From: Bathymodiolus brooksi
Taxonomy: Eukaryota; Mollusca; Bivalvia; Mytilida; Modiolidae
DNA length: 64,000 nt
Direction: 5' to 3'
Assembly (NCBI GenBank): GCA_963680875.1
Contig: OY804588.1
Coordinates: 79,632,829 to 79,696,828, forward strand
The notes under the pieces were generated by a model. It saw only the letters and a program-made list of their open reading frames with translations, had not been told where the DNA came from and ran no database searches. Shown here piece after piece: positions 44,321 to 55,555 of this stretch (position 1 is its first letter; each line of letters begins with the position of its first letter). The position numbers were made by a program, and so were the translations under genes.

Positions 44321-45084
44321 AATACATTATTCCCGTATTGTTTGTGGTCATAATAATTTCTTCCTATAATTAACTATATTTACAATAACTGGATCGGTTT
44401 ATCTGTAGGTGAACAATCAGTCCCGGAGGAGGACCTCATCCTCACAGTAGTCAGTGCCTTTGTACTGACATGGTCTATTAGATTTGATTAAATTTGGTAT
44501 CTATATTTCTATTAAACAGTGATAATAATTCAACAATATCAATTATAAGCCTATCCCAGATCAGCTTTTTATACTAACTAACGTTGCTTGACGAAAACTA
44601 ACATTGTCGCAGGAAGGTTAATTTGTGAATCTCAACTTATGATAAGTACGTATATATGGTGACAAATATTTGCCTCTCCCTTAATTCCATGGTTTAATGC
44701 GACCCCTCGAAATCCAGGGAAATCCGTATTATTTAAAAAAAAATGTGGATTAATCATTTCAATCTCTTATATATATGTGTTTTGTGTGCCCAATGTTGCA
44801 AATGTCTCGGAATTATCCAGTTTTGATTGCTCGTTTTTTTCTCTCTAACACACACATATATATATATATATATTTCATTCGCTTTAAGCTTTAATTTTTC
44901 AACAATAGTCAAATTTATTTAAAATGTGAAGAATAAAGTAGTAATACGAAACATTAGCTTTAAAAGGGGTAGGCAATATATTAAGTTTGAATTCTACTGT
45001 TTGCATCCTAGAAGAATTGTTGATGAGTATGCTTGCTTCATGGTTTGTAATGTGAATTCGTACAGTATTATAGTGTTAGGTCTC

Positions 45085-45335
45085 AGGGTTATGGTGTTTA
45101 TCGCCATTTTCAACCATATTTCAGTTATATTATGGCGGTCAGTTTTATTGGTGGAAGAAACCATAGTACGTGGCGAAAACCACGGAACTGCCGCAGGTCA
45201 CTGATAAACTTTATCACATAATGTTATATCGGGTACACCCCAACTGAGCGAGATTCGAACTCACAACGTTAGTGTTGATAGGGACTGATTGCATAGGAAG
45301 TTGTATGTCAAGCTACCGTACTATCACCGCCACGA
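45085..45335 (-). mobile_element. SINE-B copy
   Basis: Reversed: ATGGTGTTTATCGCCATTTT, GGCGGTCAGTTTTATTGGTG, CCGCAGGTCACTGATAAACT, GAGATTCGAACTCACAACGT (B box) and the head ending in CCGCCACGAAGGTC. Confidence 0.9.
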
Positions 45336-45399
45336 AGGTCCATTGAGAAGAGTAAAGTAGTAATAGGAAGCAGTAAATTTAAATGGGGTAGGAAATATA

Positions 45400-46866
45400 C
45401 TGAGTCAAAAAAGCTTAGCAACAATTTTTCTTTTAATAATATTTTTTTTTCTTCACATTTTGCGTCTATAAATAGTATAGACACCACATGACTAATCAAT
45501 ACAAAAGACATTTAAAACAGGTACAACAACGTTTTGCTTGAATCATTTCGCGCCGAAAATCAGCTGCACGTGCAGTAGGGATGTTTAACATGTCTTACCT
45601 GTTTATTCTTTCCGAAAGTTGATTGCAGCGACAATTTGTTCTTGAGTAAGGTTCAAAAGAGAAGAACTTTTTTTTTCTTCTAACCCAAAGTTTTATGGGG
45701 CGCCGTAGAGGACTTCCACAGAATGCCGTCAGGCCATCGGTATGTTGCAGGCGGAATGACGTTAAATGACGTTGCTCTGTCATTTGGTGTTCACCGTACA
45801 ACCATATGGAGGTTATCACAACGTTTCTGGACAACTGGCGCAACTAAGGATAGGCCAATATCTGGTAGACATCTTACTCCTATAGAAGAACGTTACATCA
45901 GGATCACAGCAGGTCGTGACCGCTTCTTACTAGCAACACGGATTGTCGACAGAGTACAGAGAACAACTGGAATCCGTATATCCGTGCAAACAGTCCGCAA
46001 TAAGCTTAACGCTTGTCGTATCAAATCAAGAAGACCACATAAAGGTATGGAGTTAACTGTCCACCGAAAATGACAGCGACGTGCATGGGCAAGCCAACAC
46101 ATTCGCCGAAACTGGAGGACAGTACTTTTTTCGCATGAATCTCGATTCACACTAAAGCTTGCAGATGATCGCATTCGTGTCTGGAGACGGCCTTGTGAAT
46201 GCTTCGCGGAGGCTTGTGTTATGCCAGTTAACCACTTTGGTGGCGGTAGTTTGATGGTGTGGGGAGGAGTGCATTACACAGAAAAGACCAACTTGATTGT
46301 GATAAGACAATCACTGAATGAAAAGCGCTACTGTTCGGCCACACATTGCTCATCTCTCCATGAACATTTTACAGTACAACAATGCTAACACATTACCCTG
46401 GCCTAGCCGTTCTCCTGATCTGGATCCTATCGAACATGTTTGGGACATGCTAAACAGACGAATTGGAGAGAATCATCATGATCATCCATTCAACACTTTG
46501 CAAGAATTGGAAAATGCGTTTATCATTGAATGGAACGCCATTCCACAGTACAAGATCCAAATTATCATCAGAGGTATACAAACAAGATGTAGAGCTACCA
46601 TTACTGCCAACGGGGCCTGGACAAGATACTGACATTGTGGATTTTTCTGTGAATCGATCATGTGTCACGTATTGCAATCCGTAAATCCGAAAGTTTTGTG
46701 AATTGCGATTTATTTACACGTTCATGTTGTTCTTTATTGTTGTTATTGTTTGTTACGACAATATATTTATTGCTAGGCAATGAAATCTAAATTATGTTTG
46801 AAAATATAAAATTAAAAGTATTTGTTGCAAAACATTTTTCGCTCAATATATCTGTATTTTGACTTA
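45400..46866 (+). mobile_element. Tc1-like DNA transposon, ~1.47 kb, inactive
   Basis: Limits come from comparing the interrupted direct-repeat arm with its intact partner. The left junction is at GGAAATATA|CTGAGTCAAAA and the right at TTTTGACT|TATACTGTTTGC. Both ends carry AGTCAAAA in inverted orientation, with only weak similarity further in, and insertion is at TA as in the Tc1/mariner superfamily. It contains one degraded transposase gene. The length fits Tc1 elements (1.3-1.7 kb). Confidence 0.8.
45723..46632 (+). pseudogene. Tc1-like transposase pseudogene
   Basis: The intact protein would bind the element ends and cut and join DNA with a DDE catalytic triad. The N-terminal part (45723-46073) has the two helix-turn-helix regions (GVHRTTIWRLSQRF; ATRIVDRVQRTTGI). 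A TGA at 46071-46073 ends that frame. Homology resumes in the same frame (ASQHIRRNWRTVLFS … GGGSLMVWGG) to about 46320. A deletion follows, and then a C-terminal part (46318-46632) with PWPSRSPDLDPIEHVWD. The first catalytic Asp is His in FSHESRF and the second is missing (TVRPH where the family has DNARPH). Only the Glu in PIEHVWD remains. It cannot be active. Confidence 0.92.
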
Positions 46867-46949
46867 TACTGTTTGCTATCTTGCAAAGTTGTTAATGGGT
46901 ATTTTAGTTTCAAGTTTTACAATGTGAATTCGTACTGTATTATAATAGT

Positions 46950-47300
46950 AAGAATGGTTAAACAGTAATGGTCATAATTTAGTCCACCAATATAAACAAA
47001 GCGAACAATCATCTCTCAAGTTTCTTTCAATATGAAAATAAAATCTCTAATCGACAAAGGGCAATATTCTGTATGTATTGATCAGGATCATAATTATTTG
47101 CTTTGTAAATTATATATTAGATTAAATATTAAATATTGCAGATTATTTTATACATGTACCATAGCACGTTATTGTAATAATGAATGTTTACAGTTTAATG
47201 CTGTTATTTAAGGTAGAGGCCTATGTGAGGTAAATACAAAGTAACCGTAGTTTATTAGATATATTTTTTACAGTTCCCAAATAATGTAATTATTAATAAA
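46950..47300. other. unassigned DNA
   Basis: AT-rich; no features supported. Confidence 0.45.
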
Positions 47301-47304
47301 ATTA

Positions 47305-47500
47305 AGGTTCCCCTCCCTCAGCCATAGGTGACCTTAGCGAATTTTGGCTATCCTGTTTAGACCCTTTGGATTTAATGCTCTCAAAACTTTGAATGATTTG
47401 GTTTTCCAATCTTTCGACCTTGAACGTACCTGATGAAGGTTATTCCATATACGCATCGTGGGCACTAATTTGATATCTACGTTTTTATTACAATAAGAGT
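47305..47500 (+). repeat. R3 copy, nearly complete
   Basis: CCCTCCCTCAGCCATAGGTG, CTATCCTGTTTAGACCCTTT, TTCCAATCTTTCGACCTTGA ACGTACCTGATGAAGG, then TTCCATATACGCATCGTGGG CAC and TTGATATCTACGTTTTTATT. The GAAAC of the ribozyme-like core is changed to ATATAC in this copy. Confidence 0.85.
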
Positions 47501-47577
47501 TAAATATTATTATTAGATATTATTATACATAATTAGTATGTAGGTTTTAGCATGCTGTAGTCATAATTAATAACAAT

Positions 47578-47820
47578 TATGGCCCAATATATCTTATTTG
47601 ACTTACTTGTTATTATAATATCTTAATAAGAGATAATTCTATTGGCTAATTTGATAGCCACATGTCATAATATAGCTATGATATTTTACTTCTGTAATTA
47701 TGACTCAATATATCTTATTTGACTTACTTCTGGTTATCACACCTTACATAAATTAGAAATACATATATTGGTTATTCTATAGTCACCTGACATAATATAA
47801 ATTGAATATTTTGTTTCTAA
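47578..47820. repeat. two copies of a ~120-bp AT-rich unit
   Basis: CTCAATATATCTTATTTGAC TTACTTCTGGTTAT and a ATTGG.TA.TTCTATAG…CA.GTCATAATATA block occur twice (about 47578-47690 and 47697-47820). Confidence 0.65.
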
Positions 47821-48244
47821 AAGCAACGAATGCCGGATAATCCTTTAGATTTACAACGCCCATGCAGTGAATAACCATATTTAGTGTTGATGACATATCT
47901 AGTGCTAGTGACACATCAAATATTGGCGACATGTTACAATACTTGAACAATAGGGTTCTTAAAGACTGGCGTAAACATTATCTGGTTGTCATGATGTTTA
48001 AAACAGCAAACGGAAAACCCCACCTATTACTAATAAAGAAACCCAAGAGACAACCACGGCGCATTCATTCCTCGTATTTCACTATCACTCCTTGTAAGAC
48101 CAAGCAAAGACATGTGACTTGAACCGGTTGCCATAGCTCATAGTTATTAGTCATTCTTTTGATACATTCAAGGCTGAGGTCTCCTCCATGCAATGCTAAA
48201 CGATGAAATATTTATATAGTCTTAATCTTTTTAATTACCATGTG

Positions 48245-48545
48245 TAGCGTCTGACATGGTCATCAACTTGTTAATGGCGATCAGCATTTGGTAGAATTAG
48301 CACAACCTCTGACATAATCTTCAATTTGCCTAAGGCCGTCAGTATTTGGTAGAAGTAGTGCAACCTCTGACATAGTCACCAACTTGCTGAAAGCGGTCAG
48401 TACTTGGTAGACGTAGTAGAACCTCTGACATAATCTTCAACTTGTTGAGGGGGTCAGTATTTGGTAGATGTAGCACAGCCCCTGACATATGTCATCATCT
48501 TGCTGAGGGTGGTCAGTATTTGGTAGATGTGGTACAACCTCTACC
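48245..48545. repeat. five tandem ~60-bp units
   Basis: CCTCTGACATA.TC.TCAAC, TTG.TGA..GCGGTCAGTA and TTTGGTAGA.GTAG.ACAA recur with ~80% identity. No ORF runs through. Confidence 0.9.
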
Positions 48546-48834
48546 TTTTGAAGGTGGACGCATTTCTTATTGGCTACGAGAAGGCATTTGAATTTTAAGC
48601 CACCTATTGAAACAAAACAAAATAGTACCTTTCGGCAGACTTCTGTATTCGACGCCTTATTATATTCCTTACATTGACACTCGTACCTTCTCGTTGATCA
48701 TATAGTAATTAGCATTGGAGTGTTGGTGAAATTATACACTGGTGTGTAGGGAAAACATGTGCAAAACAAACATGATTAAACAGAAAATAAAGCAAGTCAT
48801 AGTTCTCAAGGTCCAGTTCACGTAGTGTCGGAGG

Positions 48835-49105
48835 ATTTTGAAGATACCAACGGGATAATCAGAATCCGTAAATCGAAGAAGAACAGACAACACCATGGCC
48901 AAAAGAAAAAATACAAAACGACAAACAATGATCTACATAACATGCAAATAAAACTAAAGATCAAGTAACATGAACCCCACTAAAAACCGGAGGTGAACTC
49001 ATGTGATCCGGAAGGGTACGCAGTTTCTGCTTCACTAGTGACACCCGTCGTGTTAATTTAGTTACAAACACAGTGATACGTCATGAATCATGAAAAGTGT
49101 TAGCG
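48835..49105 (-). repeat. R1 copy, near full length
   Basis: GGATTTTGAAGATACCAACG … CACCATGGCCAAAAGAAAAA … CGGAGGTGAACTCATGTGAT … ACACCCGTCGTGTTAATTTA GTTACAAA … GATACGTCATGAATCATG. Confidence 0.9.
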
Positions 49106-49755
49106 ACAAGTAGAACATATCCGTGATCATCGTTTATGTCAGCAGTCAAAATTAATCGACCACTCACCTATCACTAACCGATTGTTTACCATTGATTCAG
49201 TGCTCACCAATCCGTTGATACGGACCGTAAAATATTTGAAGGACTGTATTTATAGGCCATTCTGTCATTAGCTGATATATCGTTTAAAACGTGGTAATAT
49301 TACATTCAAGGATAAGTGTTTACTACCGGTATTAAAAATCATACTATCAATGAGATATGTTAGTTTTGTGAACCGTCCATTTATTTGTAGCACCATACCA
49401 GCAGCACCTACATAATAATGGAGTATGTATCTCTCAGTTGCTTCGATATTTCGATATTTTCTATATAACTTGTGGCTCCTATCACGATTTCATTGATAGA
49501 GGGTTGTTGCTAACAAGGACGTTGGTGAACTAAGGGTTCTCTGGAGTAAGGACCGAAAGCATCACATGGGAAGTGTAGCAACCATGACAAGTTCAACAGT
49601 AGGAAATGTGCAGTCATCACAATATCTCTATCTGATAAGTTCCTCTTGTCCTTTTCACAATCTAGTCTTTTCCTCATACATGCTTTATCAGCAGGTGTGT
49701 AGCCAAAAGTAATTCGACGAGCGTAAATAGAGTAGCGAAAATTTCTTACTCTTCT
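49106..49755. other. unassigned DNA
   Basis: No gene or repeat recognised. Confidence 0.45.
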
Positions 49756-49759
49756 GGAG

Positions 49760-49920
49760 CACTTGCGCTTACCCCCGGAATTTATTAGGGTAATTGTTGG
49801 TCAATCTTTATTGTTTTGTGTAGTGTTTTATAGATCATTGCTTGTCACGGTTTCCTTTATTCTTGGCCTTTGTATTCTCTGTTCTTAGATTACCCCTTTT
49901 GTAACTTCCAAATTTGTTTG
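49760..49920 (+). repeat. degenerate R1 copy
   Basis: GGAGCACTTGCGCTTACCCC CGGAATTTATTAGGG … TTGTGTAGTGTTTTATAGAT … CCTTTTGTAACTTCCAAAT. Confidence 0.7.
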
Positions 49921-50065
49921 TGACGTGACAAACACCAATCGCAAAACATGTGCATACCAGCTGACACTATCTTATTACAAAAGGTATTTCGAATAATCAC
50001 AGTGAATGTGCACCGGAGTAAATACATGGATTCAGAAGGTACTTATAGTCAATATGTAAACAATA

Positions 50066-51655
50066 AGTGTACGCCATTGTACGTATTAACCTATTGTGTA
50101 CTCCAGGTGTAATACATGTACGTGATTGTGTACGTATTAACCTATTGCGTACTCCAGGTGTAATACATGTACGTGATTGTGTACGTATTAACATATTGTG
50201 TACTCCAGTTGTAATACATGTACGTGATTGTGTACGTATTAACCTATTGTGTACTCCAGTTGTAATACATGTACGTGATTGTGTACGTATTAACCTATTG
50301 TGTACTCCAGTTGTAATACATGTACGTGATTGTGTACGTATTAACCTATTGTGTACTCCAGGTGTAATACATCTACGTGATTGTGTACATATTAACCTAT
50401 TGTGTACTCCAGGTGTAATACATGTACGTCATTGTGTACGTATTAACCTATTGTTTACTCCAGGTGTAATACATGTACGTGATTGTGTACGTATTAACCT
50501 ATTGTTTACTCCAGGTGTAATACATGTACGTGATTGTGTACGTATTAACATATTGTGTACTCCAGTTGTAATACATGTACGTGATTGTGTACGTATTAAC
50601 CTATTGTGTACTCCAGTTGTAATACATGTACGTGATTGTGTACGTATTAACCTATTGTGTACTCCAGTTGTAATACATGTACGTGATTGTGTACGTATTA
50701 ACCTATTGTGTACTCCAGTTGTAATACATGTACGTGATTGTGTACGTATTAACCTATTGTGTACTCCAGGTGTAATACATGTACGTGATTGTGTACGTAT
50801 TAACCTATTGTATACTCCAGGTGTAATACATGTACGTGATTGTGTACGTATTAACCTATTGCGTACCCCAGGTGTAATACATGTACGTGATTGTGTACGT
50901 ATTAACCTATTGCGTACCCCAGGTGTAATACATGTATGTGATTGTGTACGTATTAACCTATTGTGTACTCCAGGTGTAATACATGTACGTGAGTGTGTAC
51001 GTATTAACCTATTGCGTACTCCAGGTGTAATACATGTACGTGATTGTGTACGTATTAACCTATTTTGTACTCCAGGTGTAATACATGTACGTGATTGTGT
51101 ACGTATTAACCTATTGTGTACTCCAGGTGTAATACATGTACGTGATTGTGTACGTATTAACCTATTGTATACTCCAGGTGTAATACATGTACGTGATTGT
51201 GTACGTATTAACCTATTGCGTACTCCAGGTGTAATACATGTACGTGATTGTGTACGTATTAACCTATTGTGTACTCCAGGTGTAATACATGTACGTCATT
51301 GTGTACGTATTAACCTATTGTTTACTCCAGGTGTAATACATGTACGTGATTGTGTACGTATTAACCTATTGTGTAATCCAGTTGTAATACATGTACGTGA
51401 TTGTGTACGTATTAACCTATTGTGTACTCCAGGTGTAATACATGTACGTGATTGTGTACGTATTAACCTATTGTATACTCCAGGTGTAATACATGTACGT
51501 GATTGTGTACGTATTAACCTATTGTATACTCCAGGTGTAATACTTGTACGTGATTGTGTAAATATTAACCTATTGTATACTCCAGGTGTAATACTTGTAC
51601 GTGATTGTGTACGTATTAACCTATTGTATACTCCAGGTGTTACCAATCAGTATTG
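50066..51655. repeat. 51-bp satellite array, about 31 units
   Basis: Unit GTACGTGATTGTGTACGTAT, TAACCTATTGTGTACTCCAG, GTGTAATACAT (51 bp = 17 codons). Variants include CAGTTG/CAGGTG, TGCGTAC, TGTATAC and TGTTTAC. The + frame is open for 549 codons (CVRINLLCTPGVIHVRD repeat) because the unit is a multiple of three. Variant patterns recur every 357 bp (7 units). No evidence of a real gene. Confidence 0.95.
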
Positions 51656-51719
51656 TGATATTGTATACATTTTTCTCTATGTCATAGATGTTTCACAGTT
51701 TGTACTATTACAATAATAC

Positions 51720-52050
51720 AATACCACAATGATTTCTCACGATATAATGGATCCTCCAATTAGGCTTGTTCTTATTACCTCTTTATATCTCATAGGGATA
51801 TTGATACGATATATAGGATGGTCAGACATAAAACCACCAATGAATTATGGATGTACTAGAAATAAGGAAATTAGAGATAATTGTTCACAGATCTGACGAT
51901 CAAGCATAATGTATTTTTGTCAAGTAATGCTGTCAAGATTTGTTTTTCACACAAGGAAGAAATGCATTTTTAGACAACGTTTTGACAACAGTCACGTTGT
52001 GACACTATTTTATCGTCATTGAAATAGTGTAATTTTTATTTATTTTTTCA
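51720..52050. other. unassigned DNA
   Basis: Nothing recognised. Confidence 0.4.
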
Positions 52051-52054
52051 TTAC

Positions 52055-52230
52055 AAGCGTATATATCAAATTTAGTGCACACGACGCACTTCTAGAATCA
52101 CTTTCATCAGGTACGCTCAAAGTGTAAAAATTTGAAAACCAAATAATGTAAAAAAAACAAAGAAAAACCCCATTGAGACTAAAGAGCCTAAGCAGAATAG
52201 CCAAGATCAGCGAAGGTCACATATATATGC
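52055..52230 (-). repeat. R3 copy
   Basis: In reverse complement: TTGAGCGTACCTGATGAAAG, TTCTAGAAGTGCGTCGTGTG CAC. The stretches before CTGATGA (GCGTAC) and after GCGTC (GTGTGC) can pair over six positions, allowing G-U. It has GAAG where a hammerhead needs GAAA. Confidence 0.8.
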
Positions 52231-52871
52231 CTTATTGTTATATCGAAATTATATTTTTATTTTTATTGTTTCATTTTCATTGACATATAATACCTGTCAA
52301 AATGTTCTATAACGTACTAAAATTATAGAAATTATATTATATTGATAACAAAATTCAAAACGTTCGTGACCATTACAATATAGAGTCACATATAAAATAT
52401 TTGTCAATTATTTTATAAATGTTTTTTTTATAGAAAAGTCGTTTTGACTGTAATATGAGTTTATTGCTAAAATATCACCATTGTTTATGCAACTTAAAAT
52501 AGATCTGCACTGTCGTATTAACACAATATTTTATATTTCCTGTCAACATTTAAAATGAAACTTAATGTAAAATATTTGTCAAGTTTGTGGTTTTCTAATT
52601 ATTACCTTTCACGATAATATTGATTCGTTTGTGTTTTAAAGGAGTGTCACGTCCAAACTATATCGTATTTCAGTGATACAATACTGCCAATATTATTATA
52701 GTGCCATCTTTATTGCATTATTTAGCACCATATTCCAATATTATAATTTGTAGATGTTTATCTTCTAGGGAACCATGTGGATTAGAAATAAGATTCATGT
52801 TTATGCTTGTAGTAGGAACCTCGCCGTCAGTTCCTACTGCATGACCCATCACCGCCTTTATAACTAGAGTA

Positions 52872-53050
52872 ACATGACGGGTGTCACTAGTGGAGCAGTC
52901 ACCAGAAAACCTGCGCTTACCCCTGGTGTTTGATGGGGTTTGTGGTGCTCGACCTTTAGTGTTCTGTGTTGTCGTTGTTCTTTGTATAGTTCTCAGTGTT
53001 GCCTGTGTCTCTTGGTTGTCCCTTCTGGATTGCATCATTTGTTTCCTACA
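52872..53050 (+). repeat. R1 copy within the duplicated segment
   Basis: TGACGGGTGTCACTAGTGGA GCAGTCACCAGAAAACC … TTTGATGGGGTTTGTGGTGC TCGACC … GTCTCTTGGTTGTCCCTTCT. Its twin is at 54762. Confidence 0.85.
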
Positions 53051-53324
53051 ACGTTTACTTATGACGGCAAGACGGGACGTATATGGGTCCTCACGTGATC
53101 GCCACGTCCTTGGAAATTCAGCGGGGAAAATATGCCTTGCATCAACTTTTAAAGAGTACGGAACATGTGACAAAACTTTAGTTTGTAAGGAGTGATCTTC
53201 GGTGACCAGTGGCAATGCATCAGTTTGTTAGGAGTTGTTGATTATAAGTGATAATAGTTATCGTACATACTCACTGAACCTCTCTTATCAGTTGATCTGT
53301 TGTTCAATGTAATTATCTTTGCAA

Positions 53325-53600
53325 TCCCTAGGGATGGTCGTGTCGTGATTATATGGCAGTTTGATCTACAGCTACCTTTACAATCAGTGCCTATCCCCAC
53401 TAACCTCGTGAGTGCGAATCCCGCTCAGTCGAGGTGTATTCTATGCAACAATATGTGAAAAAGTTTGTCAGTGACTTGTGGTAGGTCGGTCTTTTTCTCT
53501 GGGTTTTCCGATTTCCTCCACCAATTAAACTGACCGCCACGATATAACTGAAATATTGTTGAAAGTGACGTTATACTCCATAACCTTAACTCTGTACAAT
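53325..53600 (+). mobile_element. SINE-B copy, full length
   Basis: Head GGTCGTGTCGTGATTATATG GCAG, B box GAGTGCGAATCCCGC, middle AAGTTTGTCAGTGACTTGTG, tail CCACGATATAACTGAAATAT TG … GTGACGTTATACTCC. Confidence 0.88.
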
Positions 53601-53719
53601 TTACTGTATATGGTAATAATTGTTCACCGTGTAATGTTCATGATCGATCTTGATTGCTCTTCTTACTGATTCTAAATTTAGAAAGATCATTGTCAAAATT
53701 AGAACAAATTCTAGCAAAG

Positions 53720-53938
53720 ACTGGTTGGCCCGGAATCAGAATAATGTATCTGAGTAGGGCGACAAATCTATCCGAGGAGCGTTTTTTCAGTGATCTAGCA
53801 CAATGCAAATCTAACTAAGCGCGTTGGTCTACTGCAAAGCGGACTTCATCATCATCTCATTGAAATTTAACTTGTTCTCGTCATGATATAGTTGAGAAAT
53901 TACTGAGGTGGCGTTAAACAACAATCACTCACTGACTT
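53720..53938 (+). mobile_element. SINE-C copy
   Basis: Starts near TGGTTGGCCCGGAATCAGAA, has GCGCGTTGGTCTACTGCAAA GCGGACTTC, and ends CATGATATAGTTGAGAAATT … GGTGGCGTTAAACAACAATC ACTCACTGAC. Confidence 0.75.
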
Positions 53939-54334
53939 TGATTCTTTCAGCTTTTTTAAGGTACATAAAGTAATATATCTACTATTTATACTGTAAATTG
54001 TTGATGTAAGTTGTACTCTCCGTTTCATCAATATTCTTGTATGAAATTACTACGTTACTTTTCAAGTATGATATTAATATCAATCTGTATGATGCATTTG
54101 CTTATTGAAATAACAAATAAAATATATCTTTTTTTCTATTTGATTGTTATTAGAATACACAAAGGTTAATGCGTATTTTTATTGCTTATGCCAATATGTA
54201 TTAATGCTCATTGCACGTAAGTAAGCTTTCTGTACTTGTTGATTGCTATATGAATTTAAATTGATATTTGTCGTGTAAAATATTTGTCAATTATTCATAA
54301 ATAAGTTAACGATATTCGTAGTTTGTTTTGAGAG

Positions 54335-55555
54335 AAGTCACGTTTTGGCTGTAATATGAGTTTATCATCATTGTTTATGCAACTTAAAATAGATCTGCAC
54401 TGCCGTATTAACACGATATGTTATATTTCCTTTCAACATCTAAAATGAAACTTAATGTAAAATATTTGTCAAGTATGTAGTTTTCTAATTTTTTACCTTT
54501 CACGATGACATTGATTCTTTTGTGTTGTAAAGGAGTGTCACGTCCAACATATATTTCAGTGATACACTACTGCCAATATTATCATAGTGCCATCTCTATT
54601 GCATTATTTAACACTATATTCCAATAATATGATTTGTAGATGCTTATCTTCTAGGGAACCATGTGGATTAGAAATAAGATTCATGTTTATGCTTGTAGTA
54701 GGCACTTCGCCGTCCATTTCTACTTCTTGACCTATCACCGCCTTTATAACTAGAGTAACATGACGGGTGTCGCTAGTGGAGCAGTCACCAGAAAACCTGC
54801 GCTTACCCCTGGTGTTTGGTGGGGTTCGTGTTGCTCGATCTTTAGTTTTCTGTGTTGTGTTTTTGATATGGTTGTCGTCATTCTTTGTATTGTTCCCAGT
54901 TTTGCCTGTGCCTCCTGGTTGTCACTTCTGGATTGCATCATTTGTTTCCTACAACGTTTACTTATGCCGGTAAGACGGGACGTATATGGATCCTCACGTG
55001 ATCGCCACGTCCTTGGAAATTCAGCGGGAAAAATATGCCTTGCATCAACTCTTAAAGAGTACGGAACGTGTGACAAAACTTTAGTTTGTAAGGAGTGATA
55101 TGCGGTGACCAGTGGCAAGGCATCAGTGTGTTAGAGTTGTTGATTATAAGTGATAATAGTTATCATACATACATGAGTTGGCGTTAAACAACAATCACTC
55201 ACTCACTGAATTTAATTCTTTCAGCTTTTTTAAGGTACAGAAAGTAGCATATTTACTATTTATACTGTAAATTGTTGATGTAAGTTGTACTCTCTGTCAC
55301 CTCAATATTCTTGTATGATATCACTACGTTGCTTTTCAAGTATGAAATCAATATCAATCTTTATGATGCATTTGCTTTTTGAAATAAAGATATCTTTTTT
55401 TTTCAATTTGATTGTTATTAGAATACACAAAGGTTAATACGTATTTTTATTTCTTATGTCAATATTTATTAATGCTCATTGCACCTAAGCAAACTTTCTG
55501 TACTTGTCGATTGTTATATGAATTTAAATTGATATTTGTCGTGTTATTGGTAAAA
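54335..55555 (+). repeat. segmental tandem duplication, copy 2 (with internal deletion)
   Basis: Matches copy 1 at both ends. At about 55168 the sequence jumps from CATACATGAG into the SINE-C tail (TTGGCGTTAAACAACAATCA), skipping the region equivalent to about 53270-53910. Since the tail is still present, the loss occurred in copy 2 after SINE-C had inserted. Confidence 0.9.
54762..54960 (+). repeat. R1 copy within the duplicated segment
   Basis: TGACGGGTGTCGCTAGTGGA GCAG … TTTGGTGGGGTTCGTGTTGC TCGATC … GTGCCTCCTGGTTGTCACTT. Closer to the R1 consensus than its twin. Confidence 0.85.

Larger units (their letters stand above)
44925..46950. repeat. long direct repeat pair enclosing a SINE, one arm split by Tc1
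   Basis: The first arm, 44925-45080 (AGAATAAAGTAGTAATACGA … TACTGTTTGC … ATGTGAATTCGTACAGTATTATA), recurs as 45345-45399 plus 46867-46945. The second arm is interrupted by the Tc1-like element. SINE-B lies between the arms. Confidence 0.85.
52432..54285 (+). repeat. segmental tandem duplication, copy 1
   Basis: The same order of landmarks as copy 2: CTTAAAATAGATCTGCACTG, AAAGGAGTGTCACGTCCAA, GGAACCATGTGGATTAGAAA, the R1-type block, then TTCAGCTTTTTTAAGGTACA and TTAATGCTCATTGCACGTAA. The offset to copy 2 is ~1903 bp at the left and ~1267 bp at the right, so copy 1 carries ~640 bp that copy 2 lacks. Confidence 0.92.

Noticed and set aside
50067..51716. 549-codon ORF with CVRINLLCTPGVIHVRD repeats
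   Set aside because: Created by the 51-bp satellite; the antisense strand is open over large parts too.
54750..55118. Paired ORFs of 112-122 codons shared by 52.7 and 54.7 kb
   Set aside because: Their similarity comes from the segmental duplication, and they run across R1 sequence in both strands; no purifying pattern visible.
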